Shown piece after piece: positions 1-11,390 of a stretch of 64,000 nt of DNA; position 1 is the first letter of the stretch; the number at the start of each line of letters is the position of its first letter. The position numbers and the translations under genes were made by a program. The notes beneath the pieces were generated by a model, which was not told the origin of the DNA, ran no database searches, and saw nothing but the letters and a program-made list of their open reading frames with translations. The DNA is from Rosa chinensis (Eukaryota; Streptophyta; Magnoliopsida; Rosales; Rosaceae): contig NC_037094.1 of NCBI RefSeq assembly GCF_002994745.2, forward strand, positions 1,202,001 to 1,266,000, given 5' to 3'.

Positions 1-521
1 GAAAATTTATGAGACAGTAAGTTGATTTCAATGCTGAAACTTGTTAAAATACTATTAACGATGTACACAATAAAGTAAAACCATCAGTTGAGACTTGAGA
101 CAGATAGAGAGCAATTACCAAAAACAAGTAGCAAGAATATTAACATAAAACGGTTGATGGCATGGGAAAATATATCCTTCACATTACATAATAAAAAAGA
201 TTGTATTCATGCAAAACTTCAGTAAAGTTACATTACCAACACTTTGGCAAACAGACATGTATAAGAAACTGCATTCAAATCATTCAAAATGCCAAAGAGC
301 AGGGTTCAAATCCCGGATAATGAACTGAGACTCTAATAAGTAAGGATTTAAGGGCAAGAACAAGTAATAATGTTTTTACAAAAATTATTTCGCCTACTGT
401 ATTTGCACCTTAAGAGCAATTAAACCAGCTGGACATTTATTTACTGCTCAAAACATCAATTAACAGATGATCAAATATTTATTGCACCACAGCAATCATT
501 TAAATGAAGATATCACCATAC
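1..521 (-). other. Golgin intron sequence reaching the window edge
   Basis: After the exon ending at 522 (donor GT at 521-520) I find no further exon on the minus strand down to base 1. The next coiled-coil exon must lie outside the window. The short plus-strand ORF over this area overlaps the fourth exon in antisense and has no family signature. Confidence 0.6.
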
Positions 522-2566
522 CTCCTGTTCGAGATTCCACTGCACAGTGGCTAGGGATTTCGCAAGGTCAGCATTTGCAGTCTGCAACCATTTTGACAGT
601 TAGTAATAAGAAAATCCAACTAAGGGCACTGACTAAAAAGTTCAACAGAGCAAGAATTCTTCTACTTATAGATGTAGAGGAAAACCAATGATATTAGAAT
701 GAAACAGATAAAATACAGGAGACGGAAAAAGGTTGTCACACCTCAAGTTTAGCCAAACGCACAAAGGCTTCCATTCTAGTACTATTATGTTTCTGCTTCT
801 CTATATCAGCCGCTTCCATGGTTTCCATCATCGTCGTTTGTAGCTTTGAAGCCTGAAGCAGTAAGAAGTTTATATAAGGATTGACGATTCATGGGATAAG
901 ATATTTTAAGAAGAATTCAATACGTAAACAAACTATTGGTGGGAACTGGGAAGGAAAGTGATATAGTGTTCATCATTTAATATTCAAACAAATGTATAAC
1001 TTATCAACACGTTACCGTGGTTATATCAAACTTAAGTTGATTCGTTATTTAGGAAAGAAAACTGCTCAACATGTTACGCATAGTTTCAAGCACACACAAA
1101 ACAGTTCCGACTACTTCTTTTGACATGAAACAAGAGCAAATAAGAAACCGAAGGATAAGAACAAGAACATCTCAATAATTTTTTCTTACCTCTTGTGCTT
1201 GTTGCTTCACTTGAACTTCAAGTATTTTCTCCAAGCTCTGCTTCTCCCCTTCCAATCTGGCAACCGTATTTTCCTTCTCTTTAATGGCCTCCACAGCTTT
1301 AGCTGCTGCTTTCTCAGCTAGAATCTTCTGTCTCTGCTTTCTCCTTTCCTCCTTCTCACGCTCACTTTCAGAATCAGAACTTGAACCAGAATCTGAGTCA
1401 GACTCAGAGCTGCCATCAGTTACTGAAGTAAAACCTCTCTTGAAGTCTTCAGAGGTAGAACTCCTAGCAGCTTCACTGGACTCATGCTTACCCCTGACAG
1501 TACTGCTTCTCAACTGATCGTTCATACTCTGCCCTCCAATCTTCTTGTCAGACAACCCTTCATTTTTCTTTACTGACTCTAGACAACCCTCCAATGAAAG
1601 CTCCTTCGTATCAAGAGATCCGCCCTTTTCTTCATTTGCCTTACCTTTTATTTCAACCGAAGTGTCCACTGCCACATCCCTATAATCCAACTCACCTCCT
1701 TCCATAACCTTACCATCACTCTTCAATTCACCGGTGGAAAACCTCCGTGCTGAATCCGGAATACCAGACTCCTCCCCATCACTCACTCTCCCATTCAACT
1801 TCCTACCTTCCCCAACACCTGCTCTCTGCACCGACTTCATAACATTATTAGCAATCCCACTCTTCTGATTCTTTTTAACCTCCAAATTCGAAGCAGAAGC
1901 AGCACTGCCCTGCCTCCTACCATCCTTCCTCAAACCCCGAACCCCGTGCAAACCATTGCCACGGCTCAATGTAGAAGTAGCAGCTGCCGGCTTCGGTGCA
2001 CTGAGAAGTTGAGTCCAGTCACTATCACTAAGAGGCTGGGATTTCGGCTTTCCAACAATCTCTTTATCCTTATTATTACTACTACTATTTTCATTACCAC
2101 TACTACTATAATTGCTGCTATTAACACTGCTAAAGCTCGGATCGCTCCTTAATTTTCCGCTATAATCACTATTTTCTAGGGTTTTCTTCTTCAACTGGTC
2201 CTTCAGAGGCACACTGCCACTGGTTTTCGCCGGAGCGCCCAACTTCAAGTCGTCGTCGGCGACAGGCTTCTCGTTTTTCCGTAACGACTCCGCCGCTTGC
2301 TGATCGATCTGAACCGTCCATTCCACAACCACGCGCATATCACATTATTATTCCGGAAAAAAAAAAAAAAAAAAAACAAAATCCAATATTCCAGATCAAA
2401 CTAGAAGTAAATTTCAACACCGCCGATTTCGAAAATTTTTCATCTCATAAATTCACAACGAGATTCATTTGATCGGAAAAGGAAGAGAGAGTTGTTGTTG
2501 TTGTTGTCGTACCTGTTGGAGGATGGTCTCGGCGGCTCTGAGTTTAGAGGAGATCCAATTCGCCAT
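522..2566 (-). CDS. GC2: Golgin candidate 2 (GC2), 5' portion, gene truncated by window edge
   Basis: Coiled-coil Golgi tether of the plant golgin candidate family. Exons read on the minus strand: 2566-2513, 2308-1190, 852-742 and 581-522, all phase 0 with GT..AG introns; together 448 codons. The N-terminus MANWISSKLRAAETILQQ continues into IDQQAAESLRK, which is the GC2 signature. Exon 2 holds a long Ser/Asn-rich low-complexity stretch, an acidic SESDSDSGSSSDSESE patch, and the start of the coiled coil (RLEGEKQSLEKILEVQVKQQ). Exons 3 and 4 continue the coiled coil (METMEAADIEKQKHNSTRME). The rest of the coiled coil and the C-terminal membrane anchor known for this family lie left of the window. 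The continuous ORF over exon 2 extends upstream into intron 1, so its apparent ATG at 2338 is not the start; the true ATG is in the short first exon. Confidence 0.9.
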
Positions 2567-3607
2567 GATCGCAGTGGATTAAGCTACTCTGTTCCGGCGA
2601 GGAGAGCTATTGGAGGAGCATTGTTTTTGAAACGCAGCGTTTTGGTGTCGCAGAGATGAAGAAGAAAGAAGGAGGGGGAGGTCTGAGATTTGGGAAGGAA
2701 GGAAGGTGAAGGGTGAAATTGCTAAAGTGACTGGCGGGTAAGTTTAGGGGTTTCGTGGCCGTTGGATTTGGAGGGATGCACACACAGGTTTCAGAGTGGG
2801 TCGTATTGGATTAAAGAGGGAATGAGACATAACGCGCGTGTCCGATAGCGATGGAACAACGAACAAATACGGCGGCGTATTAATGAAGTTGTATTAATGA
2901 TAAAAATATTAATTATTTAAAGTTTCAAACCATAAATCGGCTTATACAATTTCAGTTTTGTTTGTTTTGGCTCGTAAATTTTAGAAGGCTCTTATTAAAT
3001 GTACTCAGTAAATTTCTAAATAAATCCAGCAATTATTATTTGTTAATTATTTCTTACTAGCTTTCTCATATTACTCTCATCTTTATATCCAGCAAATCTC
3101 ATTTTTGTACCTAGCAAATCTGAGAAAAATCTATCTGACAAACATCAATTTAGCATGAATCTTATAATTGTGGTATAGCCAGGGCAATTGGTTGGGTGTA
3201 ATTTAGTGATTCTTTCTTTGATCTAATGTTTTTAGTTGGGTGATTAAGAATATTTAAAAAAAAAAAAATCGACGCTTAGAAGCAAACTTTTGTTGAAATT
3301 AATTTATAGAATAGTTGTGCTACTGAGTTTGCATGCTAATAATGATTTTCTTTTCGTTGATCAAAACCTTTGCTATTCATCCTCCACAACAGATGAATTC
3401 TGGATGGTTCTTTAAACATAAGAGCAAGACTAAAAGGTCCACAATCACATGAATTTTGAATTCGTGAGTCCTATTTCAATTTGTTGAATGCTGATCAAAA
3501 TGAAGTTGACCTAGAGGCTTAGTGGGATTGAATTTGCAAAGATCAGAAGTTTGGATTTTTGTTGCTGGGTAGTGAAAACATGGGTATTTTGAGGAAGTTA
3601 ATTAATA
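2567..3607. other. Spacer with golgin 5' leader and promoter
   Basis: The first 150-200 bases upstream of the golgin ATG are purine-rich on the plus strand (GAAGAAGAAAGAAGG type), as expected for a leader seen in antisense. The remainder is AT-rich. I see no ORF with family signature and no structured repeat until the transposon target site at 3608. Confidence 0.4.
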
Positions 3608-3616
3608 TATTTAAAA
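3608..3616 (+). repeat. 9 bp target-site duplication, left copy
   Basis: TATTTAAAA immediately precedes the element and is repeated exactly at 5512-5520 immediately after it. A 9 bp duplication is the usual size for Mutator-like transposons. Confidence 0.85.
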
Positions 3617-3964
3617 GGAAAAAATTCACCAACGGTGTCTGGACACTTAGGGGACTTTCAGAATGATACCTGAACTTACAAAGTTATCAATGTGATACCT
3701 GGACTCATTTTTTCGTATCAACATCGTACCTATGACCAATTTCCGTAACGGCTCCGTGACGGAAATTGGCCGTAGGTATCACATTGATACGAAAAAATGA
3801 GTCCAGGTATCACATTGATAACTTTGTAAGTTCAGGTATCATTCTGAAAGTCCTTAAGTGTCCAGACACCGTTGGTGAATTTTTCCCAATTTTGCACGTG
3901 AGTCACTTAATGAAGACAAAATGACCGATTTACCCTCAAATTCTTTCTTTTTTTTCTTTATTCT

Positions 3965-3997
<33 letters not shown>

Positions 3998-4627
3998 TTC
4001 TTCTTTTCTGGTTTCTTCTTCCCCTGATTTGAATCATCAAGATTCAAATCATCTTGCTCGTCTGATTCCCACCGCCGCTGCGTCTCAATCCACCTTCATG
4101 CACCACAGATGTTTCTGGTTCCCCCAACTTCAAATTCTATAGCAAATTGAAATTGTGGATTGAGGCTTCACCGTTCACTCCGAGTTCATCCCCGCCGCCG
4201 CCGTCAATGACTTGACCACCACCACTCTCGTTCTCTCCTCCGACCCCCTTTTATACACCATTGATCAGAAACTCAGACCCCGCCAGCCCTGCACTCTCAA
4301 ATCACAGCTCCAATCACACCCCCTCCATCCTCTCCTTCTTCCTGACATGCAACACCACCTCCACACCATCTTCACCTGCAACTTCATCGGTTTAGCCGAC
4401 AACTTCGGCCTCTAGCCCAACTTCAATCAGAGGCAATTTTCGGCAGACAAAGATTAACAACTTCGGCCTCAACACCATCCTCACTTGCAGAAAATTCGAG
4501 CTGTTCTTATTCACCAGCTTCGCCACTCCGCTGCTACCCACTATTGTGCCTCGCCGATTAGTAAACAAAGGACTTGGAGCCTCCATCATTGAGAAATTGA
4601 GGTTCACGTTCTGCGTGTCCTACGCGG

Positions 4628-4810
4628 CCAATCGACGACCTTGCTAGGCTGGTCGTATCCAAACCGGTCCTACATGTCGTAGAATTGAATGGCGGTGTGG
4701 GCGACGAGCCTGATACTGCGATCCCTGGGGCCTTTGGTGGTGCAAACCTTGCTGTGGCTGTCCTTCCGGCCGGTGGCCCTTAGAATGTGGCCTTGAGCCT
4801 CCACGATTTC
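4628..4810 (-). pseudogene. Captured TCP-domain fragment (CIN/TCP4-like), disabled
   Basis: Minus-strand reading gives 61 in-frame codons of a class II TCP domain. They start [17 protein letters not shown], then [13 protein letters not shown], then HTAIQFYDM, an in-frame TAG, and DRFGYDQPSKVVDW. In functional family members the helix region reads ...FYDVQDRLGYDRPSKAVDW, so the stop replaces a glutamine codon (CAG to TAG). Homology stops abruptly after DW at 4628, before the LIKKAK segment. Upstream codons ([13 protein letters not shown]) stay open and look like TCP4-type N-terminal sequence. The fragment sits in the unique core of a foldback transposon, so it is read as a transduplicated host gene piece, not a functional gene. 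Confidence 0.85.
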
Positions 4811-5240
4811 GCTAGCGGTGGAGGAAGAAGCAGTCCTTATCCCCAAACCTAATCGAGAAGAAGCGGAGGATGACGTTGTTGTGCGGTGGTGGAGGTTGTT
4901 GTGGTCAAGTCATTGGCGACGGCGGCGGGGATGAACTCGGAGTGTGCGGTGAAGCCTCAATGCACAATTTCAATTTGCTATAGGATTTGAAGTTGGGGGA
5001 ACCAGAAACATCTGTGGTGCATGAAGGTGGATTGAGACGCAACGGCGGTGGGAATCGGACGAGCAAGATGATTTGAATCTTGATGATTCAAATCAGGGGA
5101 AGAAGAAACCAGAGAAGAAGAAGAAGAAGAAAGAAAGAAAGAAAGAAAGAAGAATAAAGAAAAAAAGAAAAGAAAAAAAAGAAAGAATTTGAGGGTAAAT
5201 CGGTCATTTTGTCTTCATTAAGTGACTCACGTGCAAAATT

Positions 5241-5511
5241 GGGAAAAATTCACCAACGGTGTCTGGACACTTAGGGACTTTCATAATGATACCTGAACTT
5301 ACAAAGTGATCAATGTGATACCTGGACTCATTTTTTCGTATCAATGTGATACCTACGGCCAATTTCCGTCACGGAGCCGTTACGGAAATTGGTCATAGGT
5401 ACGACATTGATACGAAAAAATGAGTCCAGGTATCACATTGATAACTTTGTAAGTTCAGGTATCATTCTGAAAGTCCCTTAAGTGTCCAGACACTGTTGGT
5501 GAATTTTTCCC
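5241..5511. repeat. 271 bp palindromic terminal module, right copy
   Basis: The right-end module of the foldback element reads as an imperfect palindrome centred on the ACGGAGCCGT-like core. Its inverted partner is 3617-3887. Each module has its own pair of inverted ends (GGGAAAAATTCACCAAC) and would look like a stand-alone MITE if found alone. Confidence 0.75.
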
Positions 5512-5520
5512 TATTTAAAA

Positions 5521-6865
5521 TAAACTAATTGCTGGGTGTATTAAAAAATTTGCTGGGTACACTTAGAATGACCAATTTTGGAAATATATATATTTTTTTG
5601 GCAATAAGACTATTATATTTTATGTGTATATTTTTTTTTCTAAATTAAGTCAGCCTAAATAAAATTTAATTTTGTTCCACAATTGAGTCAAATTCAACAA
5701 ACACAAGTTTCATGTCTTACAATGTATTAAGAAACCATTGATTATGTTACTAAAAGAATCGCTTTTGCTCAATAACATTAGATTTGAGACTTCTAATTAA
5801 GACAGGGAGAAATATAACATGTGTATTGAATATAGATTGAACAATAAACAAATGTCCATGTACCTTTAAGATTGTACATTAATGGATCATTATAGCTCAA
5901 TAATATTAAATCGGACCATTAATAGATCAACGGATCAAATTTTCAATCCAAATCCGTTTAATAATCATAGATCCGGAGCCGATACGGATCAAAATCCGGT
6001 CCATTTATAGATCTAATTTCTATTTACATAATACTGAACCTAGTTGATATAGGTTGATTGAAATTTGCACAAGCATAGTGATTTATGTAATTATTGAAAT
6101 TGTTATGTATCATGAAACATCAAATAATTTAAATTGTTTTCAATTGTTACGTGTCATGAAACATTAATAAAACTCGAATATTAGAAAATTACCTTTTTCA
6201 TTTTTTCAAACTTTTGTTTTAATTAGCCCGAAAAATAAAATGAAATTATAATATGATAATTTCAATAGCGCATTTAGTGGGACTCTGTCAAATTAAACAA
6301 ACAAAGACAAAGCGCATTTACTGAAACGAAGTTTACTCACTTGCCAGTCACTTTCTATTAGAGAGCAACTCGAATATACGAAACCTTCTAGTTTATTGGT
6401 TGCACTTCACTAATAATGGAAAAGCCAAAGGCACATAGAATTGTCCCAAAGTGCATTGAAATTGGAAAGCACGCTCAAATCCAGGATATCCCTAAACGCA
6501 GGGGTCAGATTTAGAGTCCTTGTAGAGGAAATATGGTTGAAGACTTGGAAATATGGTTGAAGACTTAGAAGTGTAAGGACTGTAGTGCAAGGAAAATAAG
6601 ATTGTCTGGATATTTATGAATAAAGAAGAAAAAAAAGGGGAAAAAGACAGAAAAGGGTCCGCGTCATCTAAATAAGCCAATTTCAACGGTGGGATTAGAG
6701 TATTAGACCTTCCCCTACGCTCCCAATCCCATCAAATCCATCATCTCCTCTCCTCTGTAGTCTACTCTGCTTCTCTCCGATCCATTCCCCCAGTCCTAAA
6801 CTTTCACCTATCCCCTCGAACACCCAAGTCCAAAGTCCTAAACTTTCACCTTTGGATTGTCACCC
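5521..6865. other. AT-rich spacer and promoter of the GH1/AT-hook gene
   Basis: No ORF with a recognisable family. About 5936-6030 contains GGATCAAAATCCGGTCCATT followed by TATAGATCTA, a diverged copy of the end of the hAT element at 54541-55207. 6515-6570 has a short direct repeat (GGAAATATGGTTGAAGACTT twice). 6716-6860 is pyrimidine-rich (TCTCCTCTCCTCTG), the probable leader of the downstream gene. Confidence 0.4.
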
Positions 6866-9273
6866 ATGGACCCACCACCTCCTCCGAATCCCAATCCTTA
6901 TCCACCGCCGCCCATCCCCACCTCCGCCGCCACCATCTCCGCCGTCCCAACCGCCGTGGAACCTGACAACAACGCCGCCGCCGCTCATGTAGCTGCCAAC
7001 CCCACTCATGCTCCTGCCCCTACTTTCAACCACCCTCCTTATGCTGAGGTGAGATTAAGCCGACACTCCACTACCCTCCCCTCCCCACTTGAGCTAAAGT
7101 TGGATTCTTTTTGTTTGTTTTGGTGAATTGATTTGGATGTTTTTTTTTTTTTTTTTTATGGCTGCAGATGATATACACAGCTATTGCAGCGTTGAAGGAG
7201 AGAGACGGGTCGAGCAGGAGAGCTATAGCTAAGTACATCGAGCAGGTCTACCCGAGTCTCCCACCAACTCACTCGGCCTTGTTGACTCGCCATCTCAAAC
7301 GACTCAAGAACTCTGGTCATCTTGAGATGGTCAAGAAGTCGTACAAGATCCCAGGCCCTCCCAGATCTGACGCTCCGCCTCCTCCTGCAACCGACTCTCC
7401 TGCTCCTACCTCTGTTTCCTCTCCCGGGCAGCCCCGTGGCCGCGGCCGTCCTCCCAAGCCCAAGCCGGAACAGCAGCAGCCACAGTTGATTGTTTCCCAA
7501 CCGCAGCAGCATCAGTATCAGCAGCACATTTTGCAACAGCCCATTCCGATTCCGCAGCAGCCAATTCCCATTCCTCAACAGCCATTTCCTATTCCCCAGC
7601 AGCCAATTCCCATTTCTCACCCGCCATTTCCCATTTCTCAACAGTCATTTCCCATTTCTCAACAGCCGATTCCCTTTTCTCAACAGCCATTTTCCATTTC
7701 TCAACAGCCGATTTCGGTTTCAATTCCAATTCCAATTCCAATTCCAATTCCGCAACAGCCAATTCCCATTCCCCAACAACACCCCATTGTCCAGCCCAAT
7801 TTTCAATCTTTTCCACAGCCCACCCTGCCGCAGCAGAGCTTTCCCGAGCCCAATGTTCAGCAGCAGCCCAATTCTCAGCCCATGCCCGTGGATGAGCCTA
7901 AGAAGCGACCCGGCCGCCCACGCAAAGCTCCGGCAGCCCTTGCCATAGGGCAGAATAGCCCGGTTGTGTCAGCCAAGAGGGGCAGGGGTCGTCCACCGGG
8001 GTCTAGGATGTCAAAGAAGAGACCAGGCCGTCCTCCCAAACCCAAGACTGTTTCGAGTGTTTCGGGTTCTAATGGCCTGGTGAAGAGGAGGCCAGGACGT
8101 CCCTCCAAAGCTGAGCCCAGGACTGTGTTTATTCCATATGCTACTAATGTGCCTATAATTGGAGCATTTGAACAGACCAATGGGCCCGGTGCAGTAGTCC
8201 CACAACCAGCACCAAGGCCCAGAGGTCGGCCCAAGAAGGATAAGTCGGCTGCCGCCTCTTCTGGTGTGGCCGCCGGCAGTGGTAAGCCACGGGGTAGACC
8301 GCCTCTGGTTCCGGGGGTGGAGCGGCCCAAGTTAAGTAGGAGTGGGAGGCCCGTGGGCAGGCCCAAGAAGGTAGTCCTCTTCTTTCTAATAATCTTCCAA
8401 GTTGTTAATTTTGTAATTGTTTTGTCCCATATTCCCATAATGAGTAAAGTTTTAAGAAATTACGCTACATGAACCTAGTGCCAGTTGTACTGTGTAATTT
8501 AGTAAACGGAAAGATTGTTAATGATTTACAAGAAAATATAAATGTAGTATTTGGTTGGTGAAATGAACATTAAGATGCTATCAAAAACAAATATAGGAAT
8601 GAAATGTTAAAGAGAGTAAGTGAGGTGAAAGAGGAAGAAATGTAGTGATTTGATAATATCTAGTAGTTTTTGTATATATATTTCTTTGTTTGGTCAACTA
8701 AACAATGAAAGGGACATTTGAAGGTTCATTCCGATAAGGACCTCATTACTAACAATGCCCATGTACATGTTGAGTTTGACAGTTGAAACCTCATTATTTT
8801 CCAAAAACATTGACATTTTTATGTGGTTGTAGGGAAAACTTAATATACAAGTTTTGTTTTTGTTTTTTAATTCTTTTTCCTTGTATGATAATATTATTGT
8901 TCGGAAATTTACTGCCATTGTCCTATGTTGTTGTAGGATGCATCACTGGCAATAACTGCAGCACCTGATCCAAATTTAGCTGCCAATGCTGAATTGAAGA
9001 GGAAACTGGAATACTTTGTAAGTGGAATAATCTCAATTTCTATTGCATATCAGCATTAATGTTTTGACTATAATAATAGTGTTGTTCATGCTGTTACTAC
9101 GTTGTTTGCAGCAATTAAGAGTGGGGGAAGCTGTTGGCGTGCTAAAACCTTTCTTGAACAATGAAAGCACAGCTGGTGTCGCTGCTGCAATCCAAGAATT
9201 AGAAGGGCTTGCAACCTTGGACATCACTGCCCCATTAAATATTGCAACTCAACAGCCAGCGCTCCAAAGTTGA
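6866..9273 (+). CDS. Linker-histone-like GH1 protein with AT-hooks (HON4/HON5, GH1-HMGA type)
   Basis: Exons 6866-7048, 7168-8370, 8937-9017 and 9112-9273, all phase 0; 542 aa. I chose the ATG at 6866 (MDPPPPPNPNPYPPPP). Residues about 55-125 form an H1/H5 winged-helix globular domain (HPPYAE, MIYTAIAALKERDGSSRRAI, LTRHLKRLKNSGHLEMVKKSY). A long Gln/Pro/Ile low-complexity tract follows. Then come about eight AT-hook cores (RGRPPK, PGRPRK, RGRPPG, PGRPPK, PGRPSK, RGRPKK, RGRPPL, VGRPKK). The C-terminal exons encode a short helical tail (ELKRKLEYFQLRVGEAVGVL). Family members bind linker and AT-rich DNA in nuclear chromatin; function here is inferred from domains. The globular domain is split by an intron exactly between ..PPYAE and MI.., as in the small GH1 gene at 29581. 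Confidence 0.88.
7534..7785 (+). repeat. In-frame QQPIPIP heptapeptide repeat
   Basis: A degenerate 21 bp coding repeat (CAACAGCCAATTCCCATTCC type) gives about a dozen QQPIPIP-like heptads, ending in an (IP)n run. The DNA is open in more than one frame on both strands, so ORFs overlapping here in other frames are artefacts of the repeat. Confidence 0.8.
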
Positions 9274-9700
9274 GAAAGCCTTTACTTGTGTTGTACCTGT
9301 TTGTGAGATGAAAAGCACATATGAGGTAAAAAAGGGTCTGTAAAGCGAATAGGAGGTTAGCATAAACTAACTGTCTTTATCGGTAGAGATGATGACCTTG
9401 TCCATTTAGTTTGTTGTTTGTGCAATTTTAGAATGACCCATGACTCATTTGTTCCTTTGTACTTTGTGATTTTTATTCAATTTGAGAATATTTGATCATC
9501 TTCAATTCACTCATTTACAGGCAAGATCTTACTGTCTGAGTGAAGCAATAAGGTTCATAGGCCTTTGCTCTTATTAGAATCGTTATTAGGCTCTTGAAGA
9601 AAGTTAAAATATTATCAGAGTGAATTTTACTTTGAATTATATCAAATGCAATCCTTCATAGTTTACAGTAATTTGGGATGTAGTGAGCTATATGTTTTCA

Positions 9701-9702
<2 letters not shown>

Positions 9703-9735
<33 letters not shown>
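9703..9735 (+). repeat. Homopolymer of 33 cytosines
   Basis: An uninterrupted C33 run followed by an AAAT microsatellite. Runs this long are unstable and often mis-sized in assemblies. Confidence 0.95.
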
Positions 9736-9737
<2 letters not shown>

Positions 9738-10150
9738 AATAAATAAATAAATAAATAAAAAACTGGTGTGTTCGCACGCATACCTAAGTGCTGGTGAATG
9801 AGATAAAGTGGAGACTATTTGGTCAGCTCATGAAATTAAGGAGGAAGTTTGTCCAGAACTTTTGGGGGAGATGGTAGGGGAAAAAGTAGAGAAAATTGGT
9901 TTTCCATGTTATCCGGAGAGGGTCAGAGGGACAATTGTAGCAGGCAGTTGGTAGGGACAATGGTGTTTCAGTATATGCTTCCCCTGTATCTATCTGAATC
10001 TTGCTTAGCATGGCCTGGGCCATTAGAACTTAGAATCGTGCTGTTAGTTTGTGAGTAGATGGTTGCTTCTTAACAGTTTGGCAAGCAGTTGCGATAATCT
10101 CTAGTGTTTGCTTATGCCGAGTACTGGTCTGCGAGTAGATGATCCCTCAT

Positions 10151-10360
10151 TCTGGTTCTTGTTGCAGGCTTATACATGGCCGTAACATAGGTAAGCGTAT
10201 AGCATATTCCATTCTGAATGTTGTGGCATTGGGATTGCTCAAACGTTTATATTATTCTGGTTCTTGTTGCAGGCTTATACATGGCCGTAACATAGGTAAG
10301 CGTATAGTGTATTCCATTCTGAATGTTGTGGCATTGGGATTGCTCAAACGTTTATATTAT
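10151..10360 (+). repeat. Two tandem copies of a 105 bp unit
   Basis: 10151-10255 and 10256-10360 are nearly identical; the clearest difference is ATAGCATATT versus ATAGTGTATT. Each copy contains TTGTTGCAG followed 23 bases later by GTAAGC, so each looks like a tiny exon between splice signals. No reading frame supports a real exon. Confidence 0.85.
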
Positions 10361-10847
10361 TCTTGCTTTGAAATGGATACATGCACTTTGACGATACTTG
10401 GTATGCTGTGGTAGTATTTGTATTTCATGTGATGGATGTTCGTATGAGTTAACAGAAACAGCTCAGAGCATATTCTTCTTCGATTTTCTTCTGGTAGTGT
10501 AAGAAATTAATCACAGCAAAACTGCAATGGCCTAGTAACTCTTCAAAGAAGAGAGCTAGCTGCTTCTTCCGATGTCAACCATCCCATCCCATATGGGCCT
10601 ATATTTCTTATGTCCAGATGTTTCCGCTGACCCGTTACGTTACATTCTGACATCTTTTGGGCCTGCAAGTGAGCTCGGTTAGTTTAAAGGACTGATAGTG
10701 TATTTGATATAAAAAAATAAAAAATAAAATAAAACACCGATAGTTAGGAAATGGCGAAGATATGGTAAGAAATGAGCCAAAGGGAATGGAAATGCCCTAA
10801 ACAAATATAGATGAAAATTGTTTGAACACAAAGAATTGGCTACTTTT

Positions 10848-11390
10848 GCTGTCAATTCCGACACGACCCGATAACACGACTCAACACCCGCAAGAAATAA
10901 AGTGGGTTGAACCCTTATGATTAAAAAGCGGGTTGGTGGTGGGTCAACCCGCCATGACCTATTTAATAAATGGGTCGGTCATGACCACCCACCAACACGA
11001 AGTGAACCCGTTTAACCCGATTGTGCTATGTTTCTTCTTGAAATTTTGGACGTTCGGATTATTTGATCATAGGATTAGACAATTTGAAATATTTGGCTTT
11101 TTAATTATTGGATTTAATTATTCATGAATTATATAATCAATTTATGCATTTTTTTGTTAAATGGGTCTCATTGTTAACGCTTAAATGAGTCATTTTGTCT
11201 AACAAAACACGACCTATTTATCAAATGGGTTAAGCGGATTGGAAACGGGTAACCCGTTTAATAAATAGGTTGGGTTTGGGTTTAAATTTTTGACACGATT
11301 ATTAAATGGGTTATGTTTGAGTTTATATCTTGCGACACGACAAATACCTTGACCCGACACGAACCCAACCCGACACGACCCCTTGACAGC
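10848..11390. mobile_element. Degenerate hAT-like element rich in ACCCGACACGACCC motifs
   Basis: The ends are GCTGTCAA at 10848 and its inverse TTGACAGC at 11383. Inside, GGGTTGACCC, CGACACGACCC and AAATGGGT motifs recur in both orientations, as in a common plant non-autonomous DNA element type. I found no clean target duplication next to these ends and no ORF. It may be nested in a larger retroposon. Confidence 0.5.

Larger units (their letters stand above)
3617..5511. mobile_element. Non-autonomous foldback Mutator-like element carrying a TCP fragment
   Basis: An 1895 bp element with near-identical ends: GGAAAAAATTCACCAAC on the left, and the reverse complement of GGGAAAAATTCACCAAC on the right. 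It is flanked by perfect 9 bp target duplications. The two arms, about 3617-4215 and 4905-5511, are inverted copies of each other over roughly 600 bp, including (TTCT)n / (GAAA)n tracts. The outer 271 bp of each arm (3617-3887 and 5241-5511) is also an imperfect palindrome by itself. No transposase ORF is visible, so it is non-autonomous. The core, about 4216-4904, is single copy and holds part of a TCP transcription factor gene on the minus strand. Mutator assignment rests on TSD length and long TIRs only. Confidence 0.85.
9274..10814. other. 3' flank of the GH1/AT-hook gene with a C-tract and a tandem duplication
   Basis: 9274-9520 is probably 3' UTR. 9703-9735 is a run of 33 cytosines followed by (AAAT)n. 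10151-10360 is a tandem duplication (separate entry). I see no convincing coding sequence. Confidence 0.4.

Noticed and set aside
281..320. tRNA-like B box (GGTTCAAATCCCGG)
   Set aside because: No matching A box, acceptor stem or cloverleaf around it; most likely chance or a decayed SINE.
1172..2338. 388-codon minus ORF as a complete gene starting at 2338
   Set aside because: Its first ten codons are intron 1 and its last five are intron 2; the spliced golgin model starts at 2566.
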